Shown: positions 55,511 through 63,899 of the stretch, piece by piece
Position numbering within the stretch: the stretch's first letter is position 1
Layout of the letters: each line of letters opens with the position of its first letter
Notes under the pieces: model-generated
What the model saw: the letters and a program-made list of their open reading frames with translations, nothing else
Told to the model about the DNA's origin: nothing
The model's database searches: none
Made by a program: the position numbers and the translations under genes
Source: Gammaproteobacteria bacterium
GTDB lineage: Bacteria > Pseudomonadota > Gammaproteobacteria > SZUA-152
Length of the DNA: 64,000 bases
Assembly (NCBI GenBank): GCA_013152545.1
Contig: JAADGF010000002.1
Span: forward strand, 38,695-102,694
Direction: 5' to 3'

Positions 55511-57100
55511 ATGAATGCAGTAAAACGAGCCATTATCAGCGTATCTGATAAAACAGGAATTGCAGATTTTGCCAACAGCTTGCAGAACCTGAGTATTGAG
55601 ATCCTATCCACTGGCGGTACCGCCAAATTATTACGTGAGCAAGGTATTAATACAACCGAAGTATCTGACTACACAGGCTTCCCCGAAATAATGGACGGAC
55701 GGGTTAAAACCTTACATCCAACAATTTATGGCGGAATCCTTGGCCGACGAGACCAAGATCAGCAGGTTATGCAACAAAATCAGATAAACCCCATTGATCT
55801 GGTTATCGTAAACTTATATCCCTTCGAACACAGTATCGCAAAACCAAATTGCACGTTAGCCATGGCAATTGAAAATATCGACATTGGAGGCCCATGCATG
55901 TTACGCGCTGCTGCAAAAAACCATACAGCCGTTACCGTTGTATCAGATCCCGCCGATTATCACCGTGTGTTACAGGAATTGCAAAATAACAACGGCGTCA
56001 TCAGCGACCAAATTCGATTTGAACTCGCGGTCAAAACCTTTGAGCATACTGCCCGTTATGATACAGCAATCGCAAACTATCTAGGCACATTGCTGGAAAC
56101 GGAAACCACACAACAATTTCCACGTACCTATAACACGCAGTTCACAAAAAAACAGGCTTTGCGCTACGGCGAAAACCCTCACCAACATGCCGCTTTTTAC
56201 GTTGAAACCAATAACATAAGGAACAACGCTAACAATCAACAAGGCGATCCCAATGTATCAACCGCACAACAGCTTCAGGGCAAAGCATTGTCTTTTAACA
56301 ATATTGCCGATACCGATGCTGCTCTGGAGTGTGTTAAACAATTCGAGCAACCCAGCTGCGTTATCGTAAAACATGCTAACCCCTGCGGCGTCGCCATCGG
56401 CAACACCATAAACCAGGCTTATGAAAACGCATACCAGACGGACCCAACCTCCGCATTCGGGGGCATTATTGCATTCAACCGAACCCTGGATGCGCAAACT
56501 GCACAAAACATCCTGGACCGACAATTTGTTGAGGTGATTATTGCCCCCGAGGTGGACGAAGACGCCAAAACCTTACTCAATGAAAAAAAGAATATTCGTG
56601 TACTGATCTGTGGTAACGGGCATAACATCACAAAAGCGCATGATTTTAAGCGAGTCAATGGTGGATTATTAGTGCAAGACCGAGATACTGCTATGGTAAC
56701 CCCAGCACAGCTAAACATTGTTACCCAGCGGCAACCAACTGAAGCAGAATTACTGGATTTATTATTTACCTGGAAAGTCGCCAAGTATGTTAAGTCCAAT
56801 GCTATCGTGTATGGCAAGGACTTAGTCACCATCGGTATTGGTGCGGGGCAAATGAGCCGTGTTTACAGTGCACGCATTGCGGCAATTAAGGCTGCCGACG
56901 CCAATTTACAAGTGACCGGTGCCGTCATGGCCAGTGATGCATTTTTTCCATTTCGTGATGGGTTAGACAGCGCTGCCGAGGCTGGTGTAACCGCAGTGAT
57001 TCAACCCGGTGGCTCCATGCGCGACAATGAAGTAATCGCAGCCGCTAATGAACATAATATTGCAATGGTATTTACTGCTATGCGCCACTTTCGTCATTAG
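55511..57100 (+). CDS. purH: bifunctional AICAR transformylase/IMP cyclohydrolase
   Basis: 529 residues; last two steps of IMP synthesis. N-terminal cyclohydrolase domain: [62 protein letters not shown] and [18 protein letters not shown]-terminal transformylase: [28 protein letters not shown] with the Lys-His pair, [11 protein letters not shown], and the C-terminal [19 protein letters not shown]...[11 protein letters not shown]. The following gene purD, 483 bp away, belongs to the same pathway. Confidence 0.97.
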   Translation: MNAVKRAIISVSDKTGIADFANSLQNLSIEILSTGGTAKLLREQGINTTEVSDYTGFPEIMDGRVKTLHPTIYGGILGRRDQDQQVMQQNQINPIDLVIVNLYPFEHSIAKPNCTLAMAIENIDIGGPCMLRAAAKNHTAVTVVSDPADYHRVLQELQNNNGVISDQIRFELAVKTFEHTARYDTAIANYLGTLLETETTQQFPRTYNTQFTKKQALRYGENPHQHAAFYVETNNIRNNANNQQGDPNVSTAQQLQGKALSFNNIADTDAALECVKQFEQPSCVIVKHANPCGVAIGNTINQAYENAYQTDPTSAFGGIIAFNRTLDAQTAQNILDRQFVEVIIAPEVDEDAKTLLNEKKNIRVLICGNGHNITKAHDFKRVNGGLLVQDRDTAMVTPAQLNIVTQRQPTEAELLDLLFTWKVAKYVKSNAIVYGKDLVTIGIGAGQMSRVYSARIAAIKAADANLQVTGAVMASDAFFPFRDGLDSAAEAGVTAVIQPGGSMRDNEVIAAANEHNIAMVFTAMRHFRH

Positions 57101-57583
57101 AACTCGCTATCCCCATGGCGTTTGGGTTTTAGATTATTAGCGTACGCCATATAGCACCAGAAAGTAGGCTCTTTAATCTAAACACATCAGTTGAATCTAC
57201 TGCGAACGCCGATAGCACAAAATCTAAAAAATAATGGCTTGGGATTATCGGCACTCTCCTATTTTACATCCTTGATGTTCGTGCCTTGATGTTGGTGCCT
57301 TGGTGTATTCTTCATCGAGCAAGACCTCCTTAAGTAGCGATTATAGTGTTTTATACTGATCTGGCGCAACTAACTACATTACGTATTGCTAAACAGTTAT
57401 AATCAGGCTTGACTTGCAGCTCAACCTGGTCCAAATCAGCACAATCCGTTGATTGATAACCGTTATAACAGTTTACTGAGGCGAAAATAAAGTAATATCA
57501 TAATAATAAATGTTAAAAATTACCGAATCGCATGAATATTTAAGCCACAGAATGAGCTGTTTTATTCCGAAGGTATAATTTAG
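57101..57583. other. 483-bp intergenic region between purH and purD
   Basis: Contains a single end of a family A element (57173-57236). No gene seen. The unusual length for a purH-purD spacer suggests separate promoters. Confidence 0.45.
57173..57236. repeat. family A repeat, right end only
   Basis: TTTAATCTAAACACATCAGT then TGAATCTACTGCGAACGCCG and ATAGCACAAAATCTAAAA correspond to the right end (minus strand) of the 45121-45302 copy. The other end is missing. Confidence 0.6.
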
Positions 57584-58894
57584 ATGAAAGTGTTAATTAT
57601 TGGCAGTGGTGGCCGTGAGCATGCTTTAGCATGGAAGGCCGCACAATCAAGCGACGTGAAGCATGTCTATGTTGCCCCAGGCAATGCCGGCACAGCGCTG
57701 GAACCGCTAGTGGAGAATATTGATATTGCGGTCGACGATATTACGGCACTACTCTCGTTCGCAGCAGATAATAATATTGACTTAACCATCGTAGGGCCCG
57801 AAATACCCTTGGTACTCGGCATTGTGGATACCTTTCAACAAGCTGGCTTACGGTGTTTCGGCCCCAGTAAAGCCGCCGCCCAACTGGAAGGGTCAAAGTC
57901 ATTTACCAAAGATTTTCTGGCGCGGCATAACATACCTACCGCGACCTATCAAACATTTACGGATTATGCAGCCGCGCTTGAGTATTTAAAAAAACAGGCT
58001 TTCCCCATCGTCATCAAGGCGGATGGACTCGCTGCGGGAAAAGGCGTTATTATTGCTCAGAATCTACAGCATGCAACAGATGCTGTTAAAGACATGTTAG
58101 CAGGCAATGTCTTTGGCGAAGCCGGACACCGGGTTGTCATCGAGGCGTTTTTACACGGTGAAGAAGCCAGTTTTATCGTCATCGTCGATGGGGAAAATAT
58201 CGTACCTCTGGCAACCTCGCAAGATCACAAAGCCCGCGACGACGGCGACACAGGCCCAAATACTGGTGGCATGGGAGCCTATTCCCCCGCACCAGTTATA
58301 ACAACGGCGATTCACGCGCGAGTGATGGAAGAAGTCATTATCCCTACCGTTGCCGGCATGGCCAAAGAGGGGCACCCTTATGTGGGTTTTCTATATGCTG
58401 GCTTAATGATCGCCGCCGACGGCACACCAAAAGTACTCGAATACAATTGCCGTTTTGGCGATCCGGAAACCCAACCGATAATGATGCGCATGACAACGGA
58501 TCTGATCGCATTATGCAATGCCGCGCTCAATGGTAAGCTGGCGACAATGACCACAGAGTGGGATTCACGCGCTGCCGTGGGGGTTGTGATGGTTGCAGAG
58601 GGTTATCCTGACAACTACCTAAAAGGAGAGGAAATAAACGGTCTCCCCGTGCCCAATAATACGCCAAGCGCCTCAGGTACCATCACCAAGGTATTTCACG
58701 CGGCGACCCGACAAGTTGACGCTAAAATTATCACAAATGGTGGCCGCGTATTATGTGTCGTTGCTCTGGGCGACAACGTCAGGCAAGCGCAATCACGCGC
58801 CTATGAACTGGTTGACAAAATCCGTTGGAACAACGTGTATTTCCGTCGCGACATCGGCTACCGAGCCATTGCCCGCGAAACAAAACAACAATAA
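57584..58894 (+). CDS. purD: phosphoribosylamine-glycine ligase (GAR synthetase)
   Basis: 436 residues, ATP-grasp ligase making glycinamide ribonucleotide. KVLIIGSGGREHALAWKAAQ, VGPEIPLVLGIVDTF, FPIVIKADGLAAGKGVIIAQ, QDHKARDDGDTGPNTGGMGAYSPAP, VLEYNCRFGDPETQPIMMRM and the C-terminal RAYELVDKIRWNNVYFRRDIG are all family landmarks. purE follows after 39 nt. Confidence 0.97.
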   Translation: MKVLIIGSGGREHALAWKAAQSSDVKHVYVAPGNAGTALEPLVENIDIAVDDITALLSFAADNNIDLTIVGPEIPLVLGIVDTFQQAGLRCFGPSKAAAQLEGSKSFTKDFLARHNIPTATYQTFTDYAAALEYLKKQAFPIVIKADGLAAGKGVIIAQNLQHATDAVKDMLAGNVFGEAGHRVVIEAFLHGEEASFIVIVDGENIVPLATSQDHKARDDGDTGPNTGGMGAYSPAPVITTAIHARVMEEVIIPTVAGMAKEGHPYVGFLYAGLMIAADGTPKVLEYNCRFGDPETQPIMMRMTTDLIALCNAALNGKLATMTTEWDSRAAVGVVMVAEGYPDNYLKGEEINGLPVPNNTPSASGTITKVFHAATRQVDAKIITNGGRVLCVVALGDNVRQAQSRAYELVDKIRWNNVYFRRDIGYRAIARETKQQ

Positions 58895-58933
58895 CCAATC
58901 TAACAAGTGATTTTCAATTGGAGGAACTAAAAC

Positions 58934-59443
58934 ATGACTAAACACTTTGTCGCTATATTAATGGGGTCAGATTCCGATTTACCGACCATGCAAGCTACAT
59001 TAGATGTGCTCAACAAGCTTGATATCCCTTTTGAAGTTAAAATAACCTCTGCTCACCGGACACCGCAACAAACCCACAATTATGTGACGGATGCGGATCA
59101 ACGAGGTTGTGCGGCATTTATCGCCGCCGCCGGGCTGGCAGCCCACTTGGCCGGAGCCGTCGCAGCAACAACATTAAAACCTGTCATTGGCGTTCCTATT
59201 GATGCCGGCCCACTCCAGGGACACGATGCTTTGCTATCCACGGTGATGATGCCAGGTGGCATTCCAGTAGCAACAGTTGCAATCGGCAAAGCAGGCGCTA
59301 AAAATGCCGCTTATCTGGCGGCGCAAATCATCGCCGTGTCTGATGCAGACGTTGCAGCCCGTTTGAAAACTGAACGTGAAGAAAACTCAAAAGCCATTGT
59401 GGCAAAAGATGCCGAAATACACAAAAAGTATAGCACCAACTAG
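58934..59443 (+). CDS. purE: N5-carboxyaminoimidazole ribonucleotide mutase PurE
   Basis: 169 residues. [18 protein letters not shown] binds phosphate; [15 protein letters not shown] has the catalytic His; [17 protein letters not shown] and [31 protein letters not shown] complete the octameric fold. The SAHRTP and GLAAHLAG pattern suggests the class that works with PurK, but purK is not next to it. GGAGG-like GGAGGAAC precedes the ATG. 39 nt after purD, so probably co-transcribed. Confidence 0.94.
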   Translation: MTKHFVAILMGSDSDLPTMQATLDVLNKLDIPFEVKITSAHRTPQQTHNYVTDADQRGCAAFIAAAGLAAHLAGAVAATTLKPVIGVPIDAGPLQGHDALLSTVMMPGGIPVATVAIGKAGAKNAAYLAAQIIAVSDADVAARLKTEREENSKAIVAKDAEIHKKYSTN

Positions 59444-59606
59444 CATGGTGCTCTCAATCCTCGCACGCTCGCCGCACTGATTTTTTTATCCAACAACGAA
59501 ACGAATGTCATGTGACTATGCCCCATCAGCAAGCGACAATGCCGATGGGTGAAAAAACAAGCTGGCCCTGCGAATTAATGCCCGGGCATCATTGATCACT
59601 TATTCA

Positions 59607-59662
59607 GCCTGAAAAAATCAGTTGGGAATAAACCAGTCATATCCCACTGATTTTTTCAAGGC
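59607..59662. terminator. bidirectional intrinsic terminator between purE and tsaC
   Basis: GCCTGAAAAAATCAGTTGGGA pairs with its near-complement TCCCACTGATTTTTTCAAGG across a ~13-nt loop. The A-run and T-run flank a CAGT-GGGA core on both sides, so it can end transcripts from either direction; it lies 32 bp before tsaC. Confidence 0.6.
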
Positions 59663-59693
59663 AATACAATCCCGAAGCAATTAACCAATAAAT

Positions 59694-60263
59694 TTGGATT
59701 CAAACTTGAATCAGTGGCACCTCAAACAAGCGGCACTTCATGTTCTAGGGGGAAACATACTTGCTTACCCCACCGAAGCGGTATATGGGCTGGGCTGCGA
59801 CCCTTATAACGCCGAAGCCGTATTGCACCTATTACAATTAAAGCAACGCCCCGTCCATAAAGGCCTCATTTTGGTCGCTGCAAATTACGACCAGCTTGAG
59901 CCCTTTATCAAACCGCTGAACCGCACGCTAAAACAAAAAATTCTCGCTAACAGACCAAGCCCCATAACTTGGTTATTACCCGCCCACCCCGAGGTACCCC
60001 GCTATCTGACGGGGCGGCATTCCAGTATTGCAGTACGAATATCATCCCATACGACAATACAAACTTTATGTCTAAAAATTAACCAAGCATTAGTATCAAC
60101 CAGTGCAAATATCAGCTCCCGCCCTCCAGCACGCTCCGCATTAACGGTACGCGCCATTTTTGGCCAAAAAATAGACTACATCCTTCCTGGAAAGCTCAAC
60201 TGTTCAGGAAAACCCAGTGAAATTCGCGATGCGCTCAACGATCAAATTATTCGGCCAGGCTAA
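59694..60263 (+). CDS. tsaC: threonylcarbamoyl-AMP synthase (Sua5/YrdC/TsaC family)
   Basis: 189 residues (E. coli TsaC 190). ILAYPTEAVYGLGCDPYNAEAV, LLQLKQRPVHKGLILVAANYDQLEPF, RPSPITWLLPAHPEVPRYLTG, SIAVRISSH, ALVSTSANISSRPPA and the C-terminal NPSEIRDAL-like KPSEIRDALNDQIIRPG. It makes the threonylcarbamoyl adenylate used for t6A37 in tRNA. The start is a TTG with no obvious ribosome-binding site; no better in-frame start exists upstream. In many relatives this gene sits with dprA, hemF or aroE, none of which is here. Confidence 0.93.
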   Translation: MDSNLNQWHLKQAALHVLGGNILAYPTEAVYGLGCDPYNAEAVLHLLQLKQRPVHKGLILVAANYDQLEPFIKPLNRTLKQKILANRPSPITWLLPAHPEVPRYLTGRHSSIAVRISSHTTIQTLCLKINQALVSTSANISSRPPARSALTVRAIFGQKIDYILPGKLNCSGKPSEIRDALNDQIIRPG

Positions 60264-60368
60264 CGAGGATTAACCACAAATAATCGGCGAAATAATTCGC
60301 TATACCCGATTGATTTTTGTAGCGTTTTTTAGATTAACGATAAGAAAAAATAAGTCAACATTAGCAAC

Positions 60369-60396
60369 TTGACTTAAAAAGAAATTACAGTATATT
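60369..60396 (+). promoter_or_regulatory. sigma-70 promoter candidate for the ABM-like gene
   Basis: TTGACT, a 16-bp spacer and TATATT, inside a very AT-rich stretch 50 bp before the ATG at 60445. A strong AAGGAGG follows at 60433, so this gene looks well expressed. Confidence 0.5.
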
Positions 60397-60444
60397 ATAA
60401 TATAATTAATTATATATTTCTATACCGATATTAAGGAGGCTCCA

Positions 60445-60888
60445 ATGTCATTAATACCTAATTTTCCTCATGATGGCGTAATTACGATCAATCGTGTCAT
60501 TTTAAAGCCGAATTTTAGCATCGACGATTTACAAGAACGTGTCGCCATGCTGTGTGAAAATGTTAAAACCTATCATTCAGAAACGGGATTTGTCGGCGGA
60601 ATGGTTGCCTTAAATACAGGTCAAATCTCAAACGAAGGTAGCACAGTTGGGCAAGCTGTAACCAGCCCGCTCAAAAACAAAGAAGCACTCATTATTACGT
60701 TTTGGAGCTCATTTGAAGAACATGAAGAGTCTCATAAAAGCGATACATTCCAGCCGCTGTTTGAAGATGTATTGGCACTTTGCGAAAATGGAAACGAAGA
60801 AATTGCTTACACCATGCTTTGGTCCGGTCAAGCCTATTCTGCGACACAAGCCGAAGCGGCTAAAGCAGCTAAAGCGAAATACGCGTAA
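60445..60888 (+). CDS. ABM-like dimeric alpha/beta-barrel protein
   Basis: 147 residues with the pattern of antibiotic-biosynthesis-monooxygenase-type ferredoxin-like domains: TINRVILKPNFSIDDLQERVAML, ALIITFWSSFEEHEESHKSD, TFQPLFEDVLALCENGNEEI, and an Ala/Lys-rich C-terminal helix (AEAAKAAKAKYA). Such proteins bind small hydrophobic molecules or haem; no specific function can be given. It has its own promoter, a strong AAGGAGG ribosome-binding site and a terminator-like hairpin after it, so it is a monocistronic, probably abundant protein. Confidence 0.7.
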   Translation: MSLIPNFPHDGVITINRVILKPNFSIDDLQERVAMLCENVKTYHSETGFVGGMVALNTGQISNEGSTVGQAVTSPLKNKEALIITFWSSFEEHEESHKSDTFQPLFEDVLALCENGNEEIAYTMLWSGQAYSATQAEAAKAAKAKYA

Positions 60889-60895
60889 TTGGAAA

Positions 60896-60919
60896 GAGGG
60901 ATGCCTCACGACATCCCTC
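60896..60919 (+). terminator. hairpin after the ABM-like gene
   Basis: GAGGGATG-CCTCACGA-CATCCCTC is a perfect 8-bp GC-rich stem 7 bp after the stop codon. The downstream stretch is C-rich rather than T-rich, so termination strength is uncertain. Confidence 0.5.
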
Positions 60920-60965
60920 CTCCCACACCACCTTTCCTATTACCCATAAATCTGCATCAATAAAG

Positions 60966-61280
60966 TTAGTTGCGACTACTTTCCTTGAATATTTTGATGT
61001 TAAGATCGAGAATCATTTCTGTAATATCTCGATACTTTCTATAGCTTAAAATCAATTTTCTCACCTCTTTTACCCTGCTGTCTGGCACATAGACAGTTTG
61101 TGTCTTTTGGTTCTTGTCTTTATAGGTAAGTCTGTGCGCCACGATTCCTTTTGGTTCCGGGCAAATACAGTTTGCGCGGCTGCATGCCATGCAAACGCTA
61201 GTCAGGCTGCCTTTGACGAAGTAACTACACTTCGCCAGCCGCTCCATTAATACCTCTCTCTTAATTTCCAGCTTGTTCAT
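60966..61280 (-). CDS. DUF6788-like small protein inside the IS
   Basis: 104 residues: EIKREVLMERLAKCSYFVKGS, then a Cys cluster CMACSRANCICPEPKG, then a strand HRLTYKDKNQKTQTVYVPD and a helix SRVKEVRKLILSYRKYRDITEMILDLN across the end. This resembles the small DUF6788 proteins that accompany several transposases and might bind DNA or zinc. It is divergent from the transposase remnant and lies inside the same inverted repeats. Reading frame intact. Role unknown. Confidence 0.65.
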   Translation of the reverse strand: MNKLEIKREVLMERLAKCSYFVKGSLTSVCMACSRANCICPEPKGIVAHRLTYKDKNQKTQTVYVPDSRVKEVRKLILSYRKYRDITEMILDLNIKIFKESSRN

Positions 61281-61355
61281 TATGAATAACCAATATCTTA
61301 TATTAAGTAGACGCTTATAATACGTCTATCATTAATAATAGGCTGGCGAATTTAT

Positions 61356-62441
61356 ATGAGCACACAAAATAGCTGAGCAGCTGACGAATTCTCTGACGTA
61401 GATTTTGGGGATGAACGACTCAATAGCCGATTAGTGAAAATATGTGATAGTTTTTCCGATTCACCAGAATTTTCCATTAACCAGACAGGCGCAGGCTGGA
61501 CTGCAACTAAAGCGGCATATCGGTTTTTCGCTAATGATAAAACGAGTGGTGAGAAAACTATCAGGGCTCATAACGCAAAATTTGTCATCCGGGCTAAAGA
61601 ACATAAGACTATCCTGGCCATCCAGGACACAAGCTATATGGTCTATAGCAAGCATCCGGCAACAATGGGACTTGGCAATATTTCGGTTAAAGAAGGGAAA
61701 AATGTCAAGAAAATTTATGCGAAAGGTCTTGTATCCCATCGTTGCCTTGCGGTATCAACGGACGGGTTACCAATAGGCATTCTGGATCAAAATACCTTTC
61801 CGAGAAAACTCAACAGCGATGAAGCTAAACGAAAAAAGAATGTCACTCCGATAAAAGAGAAAGAAAGTTAATGTGCCTTCAAAAAATAACAACGCAATAG
61901 CATCAAACCCTCATCGAGGGAGGCAAGGATCGGTATTAAATATGGAGATTTCAGGCTGAGTCCGCCCAGAAACAACATAAAGCACAGAACTGAAACACGT
62001 CCTGACCTTAAAATGTATGCCGTCTACGCCTATAAAATTAACCCGTCAAAAGGCGTAAAATCACTCGAATGGATGTTGCTGACGAATCTTCCAGTAAAAA
62101 GTTTTGCTGATGCGTCTGAAAAGGTTAAGTGGTATTGCCTGCGCTGGCGTATTGAAACGTATTTCAAGGTTCTGAAATCTGGATTCAAGATCGAAGAATG
62201 TCGTCTGGGAAATGCTGATAAATTAATCAAATTTATTGCGGTAATGAGCGTTGTTGCGTGGAAGCTGTTTATGTTAACGTTGATCGCCAGAACGGATCCA
62301 GAAATATCTTGTGAGATTTTTATCGACAAACAACACTGGATGCCACTCTATTTGGAAATTCATAAAAATAAAAACGGCCCAAAAGCGCGCCCAACATGGG
62401 CAATACTGTTAGGTGGATTGCTCTGCTTGGGGGATTTTTAG
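61356..62441 (+). pseudogene. IS4-family (Tn5/IS50-like) transposase, broken
   Basis: The reading begins STQNS, then TGA at 61374-61376 where Trp is expected, then AADEFSDVDFGDERLNSRLV in frame. The next block has GAGWTATKAAYRFFAN (DNA-binding domain) and LAIQDTSYMVYSKHPAT with the catalytic Asp. It stops after TPIKEKES near 61871; about 140 bp later, out of register, the C-terminal YREK-type block resumes: RWRIETYFKVLKSGFKIEEC. Compared with Tn5-type transposases (about 470 residues) a middle segment containing the second catalytic Asp is deleted. It cannot move itself. Confidence 0.85.
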
Positions 62442-62589
62442 GAAGGGCGGGTGATGGAGATCCAGGAATAATAACATTGTGGCGGGGCTGGATTCTCGCC
62501 CAAAGTATATAATTTATGGGTAATAGAAAGGATCTGTGCAGGGGGCGTGGGGTAACCGGCGTTCCTACTGCGACGATTTTTCGCAGGAC

Positions 62590-62618
62590 TTGACAGCGGG
62601 TATAACCAAAGTTATACT
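62590..62618 (+). promoter_or_regulatory. promoter and palindromic operator of toxin-antitoxin operon
   Basis: TTGACA, 17-bp spacer, TATACT: a consensus sigma-70 promoter. The perfect inverted repeat GTATAAC-CAAA-GTTATAC covers the spacer end and the -10, the position expected for autorepression by a ribbon-helix-helix antitoxin. The -10 ends only 8 bp before the antitoxin ATG, so the mRNA would be leaderless. Confidence 0.7.
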
Positions 62619-62626
62619 TTATTTTA

Positions 62627-62866
62627 ATGAAAACTGCAATTTCTATACCAGACACCATATTTCAGGCTGCTGAGAATTTAGCTCAGCGTCTTGGTCTTTC
62701 TCGCAGTGAGCTATATGTCAAAGCTGTAAATGATTTTATAAAATCTCATAAATATCAAAATGTTACAAAAAAATTAAATGAAATTTATAGCTCTGTCGAT
62801 TCAGGTATAGAAGATGATGTTCATTCTATGCAAGTTCGCTCAATTCCAAAGGACGATTGGGAGTGA
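62627..62866 (+). CDS. ribbon-helix-helix antitoxin (MazE/PemI-like)
   Basis: 79 residues starting KTAISIPDTIFQAAENLAQRL then GLSRSELYVKAVNDFIK: a short beta strand followed by two helices, the MetJ/CopG ribbon-helix-helix fold typical of MazE6/ChpI-like antitoxins. The C-terminal acidic tail (SVDSGIEDDVHSMQVRSIPK) would wrap the toxin. No ribosome-binding site; the promoter -10 is 8 bp upstream, implying leaderless translation. Its stop overlaps the toxin GTG start. Confidence 0.85.
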   Translation: MKTAISIPDTIFQAAENLAQRLGLSRSELYVKAVNDFIKSHKYQNVTKKLNEIYSSVDSGIEDDVHSMQVRSIPKDDWE

Positions 62867-63201
62867 AAAGAGGTGAAATCTGGTGGGTTTCATTAGAAGA
62901 TCCAAAAGGTTCAGAGCCCGGTTTTAAGCGCCCCGTAGTTATCATCTCATCAAATGATTTTAATGTCAGCAAAATTAAAACAATTATTGTTGCTATTATC
63001 ACATCCAATCTTCGTCTATCCGAAGCCCCAGGAAATTTTGAGCTTACAAAAAAAACTACAGGCTTACCTCAAAATTCAGTTGTTAATATTTCTCAACTTA
63101 TCACCATAGATAAATCATTTTTAATGGACAAAACTGGAAAATTAACAAACAAGCAAATTGACTTGTTAGATGATGGGTTAAAGTTGGTTCTATCGATATA
63201 A
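62863..63201 (+). CDS. MazF/PemK-family toxin endoribonuclease
   Basis: 112 residues with the MazF SH3-like barrel: KRGEIWWVSLEDPKGSEPGF (substrate loop), KRPVVIISSNDFN with the conserved Arg, IIVAIITSNLRLSEAPGN, and TTGLPQNSVVNISQLITIDK containing the conserved Ser/Thr and Gln-Leu pair. It would cleave mRNA until bound by the antitoxin. GTG start overlapping the antitoxin TGA; AAAGGA upstream supports it. It lies between two IS remnants, so acquisition with mobile DNA is likely. Confidence 0.88.
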   Translation: MKRGEIWWVSLEDPKGSEPGFKRPVVIISSNDFNVSKIKTIIVAIITSNLRLSEAPGNFELTKKTTGLPQNSVVNISQLITIDKSFLMDKTGKLTNKQIDLLDDGLKLVLSI

Positions 63202-63207
63202 AAAATC

Positions 63208-63899
63208 GTAACCGTTCACGGAATTTTGGAAGTAGCAATTTTATCCAAACAGTTTAATTCGACATCGACGTTAAAATAGATTGGATCACCCGGTATCAGG
63301 TAATAATGAAGGTGGCGGTTTATTACGCCAGTCAGCGTAAAGGGCCTGGCATATAAAATCAAAAGCGGATCGTCCTTGCATTGCACAAGTTGTGATCACC
63401 GTCCGAATTCCGTTCACAAGCGGCGCGTCCACGTTCGATTCGGGTACCCTGAGTGATATAACGATCAATTACAATAAACCGAATCGCTTGCTCTGCCAGA
63501 TTATTCGTTGAATCAATGCCGGGGGTCGTAATGAACTCAAAATAAGCATCGCCATGGTTTCGAAAACGATTAGCCAAATTTTGTGCTTTCGTTTTACGTT
63601 CTTTTCCCTGCGCGTCCCATTCACTGGAGACAGTCTCTAAAATAATGGCACAGAGTTCGGCTTTCGCCCTTTCTAATGCTAACTTGAATACATCAGCAGT
63701 TTGCGTTTCTTGCTCATGAAATATTTTGAATAACCGGCGAACACCCTCAAGCACTCTTTCTCCGTAATTTTTCGTGTCCTGATCAGGTAATGTCGTGAAA
63801 TAACGAATATCACGTATCAAGTGGGCCAGACAAAATTGCACCGTCACGTTACAGTCTTTCATGTACTTGCGGTAAGCGAAAAAATAGTCACAACCCAAG
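63208..63899. mobile_element. IS66 remnant
   Basis: Minus-strand C-terminal part of an IS66-type transposase. The outer edge at 63208 begins GTAACCGTTCACGG, resembling an IS66 terminal repeat. The other side is fused to an IS21 fragment near 63900. The left end is missing. Confidence 0.65.
63286..63899 (-). pseudogene. IS66-family transposase fragment with frameshift
   Basis: From about 63899 down: LGCDYFFAYRKYM, VQFCLAHLIRDIRYFTTLPD, RFRNHGDAYFEFITTPGI then DSTNNLAEQAIRFIVIDR and TQGTR..RG.AACER, the conserved catalytic C-terminal part of IS66 TnpC. Near 63407 an extra A in GGAATTC shifts the frame; the true ending RTVITTCAMQGRSAFDFICQ continues in the next frame to 63286. The N-terminal part is absent. 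Not functional. Confidence 0.8.

Larger units (their letters stand above)
60931..62531. mobile_element. IS4-type insertion element with passenger gene, degraded
   Basis: About 1.6 kb bounded by CCTTTCCTATTACCCATAAA (60931-60950) and, inverted, CCTTTCTATTACCCATAAAT (62512-62531), matching apart from one inserted base. Inside lie a minus-strand DUF6788 gene and a plus-strand transposase pseudogene of the IS50/Tn5-like IS4 group. No target duplication is obvious at the outer edges, and the ends are not identical, so it is an old copy. Confidence 0.6.

Noticed and set aside
61356..62441. Selenocysteine or stop-codon readthrough at the transposase TGA
   Set aside because: The same gene also has an internal deletion and frame change, so it is simply decayed.
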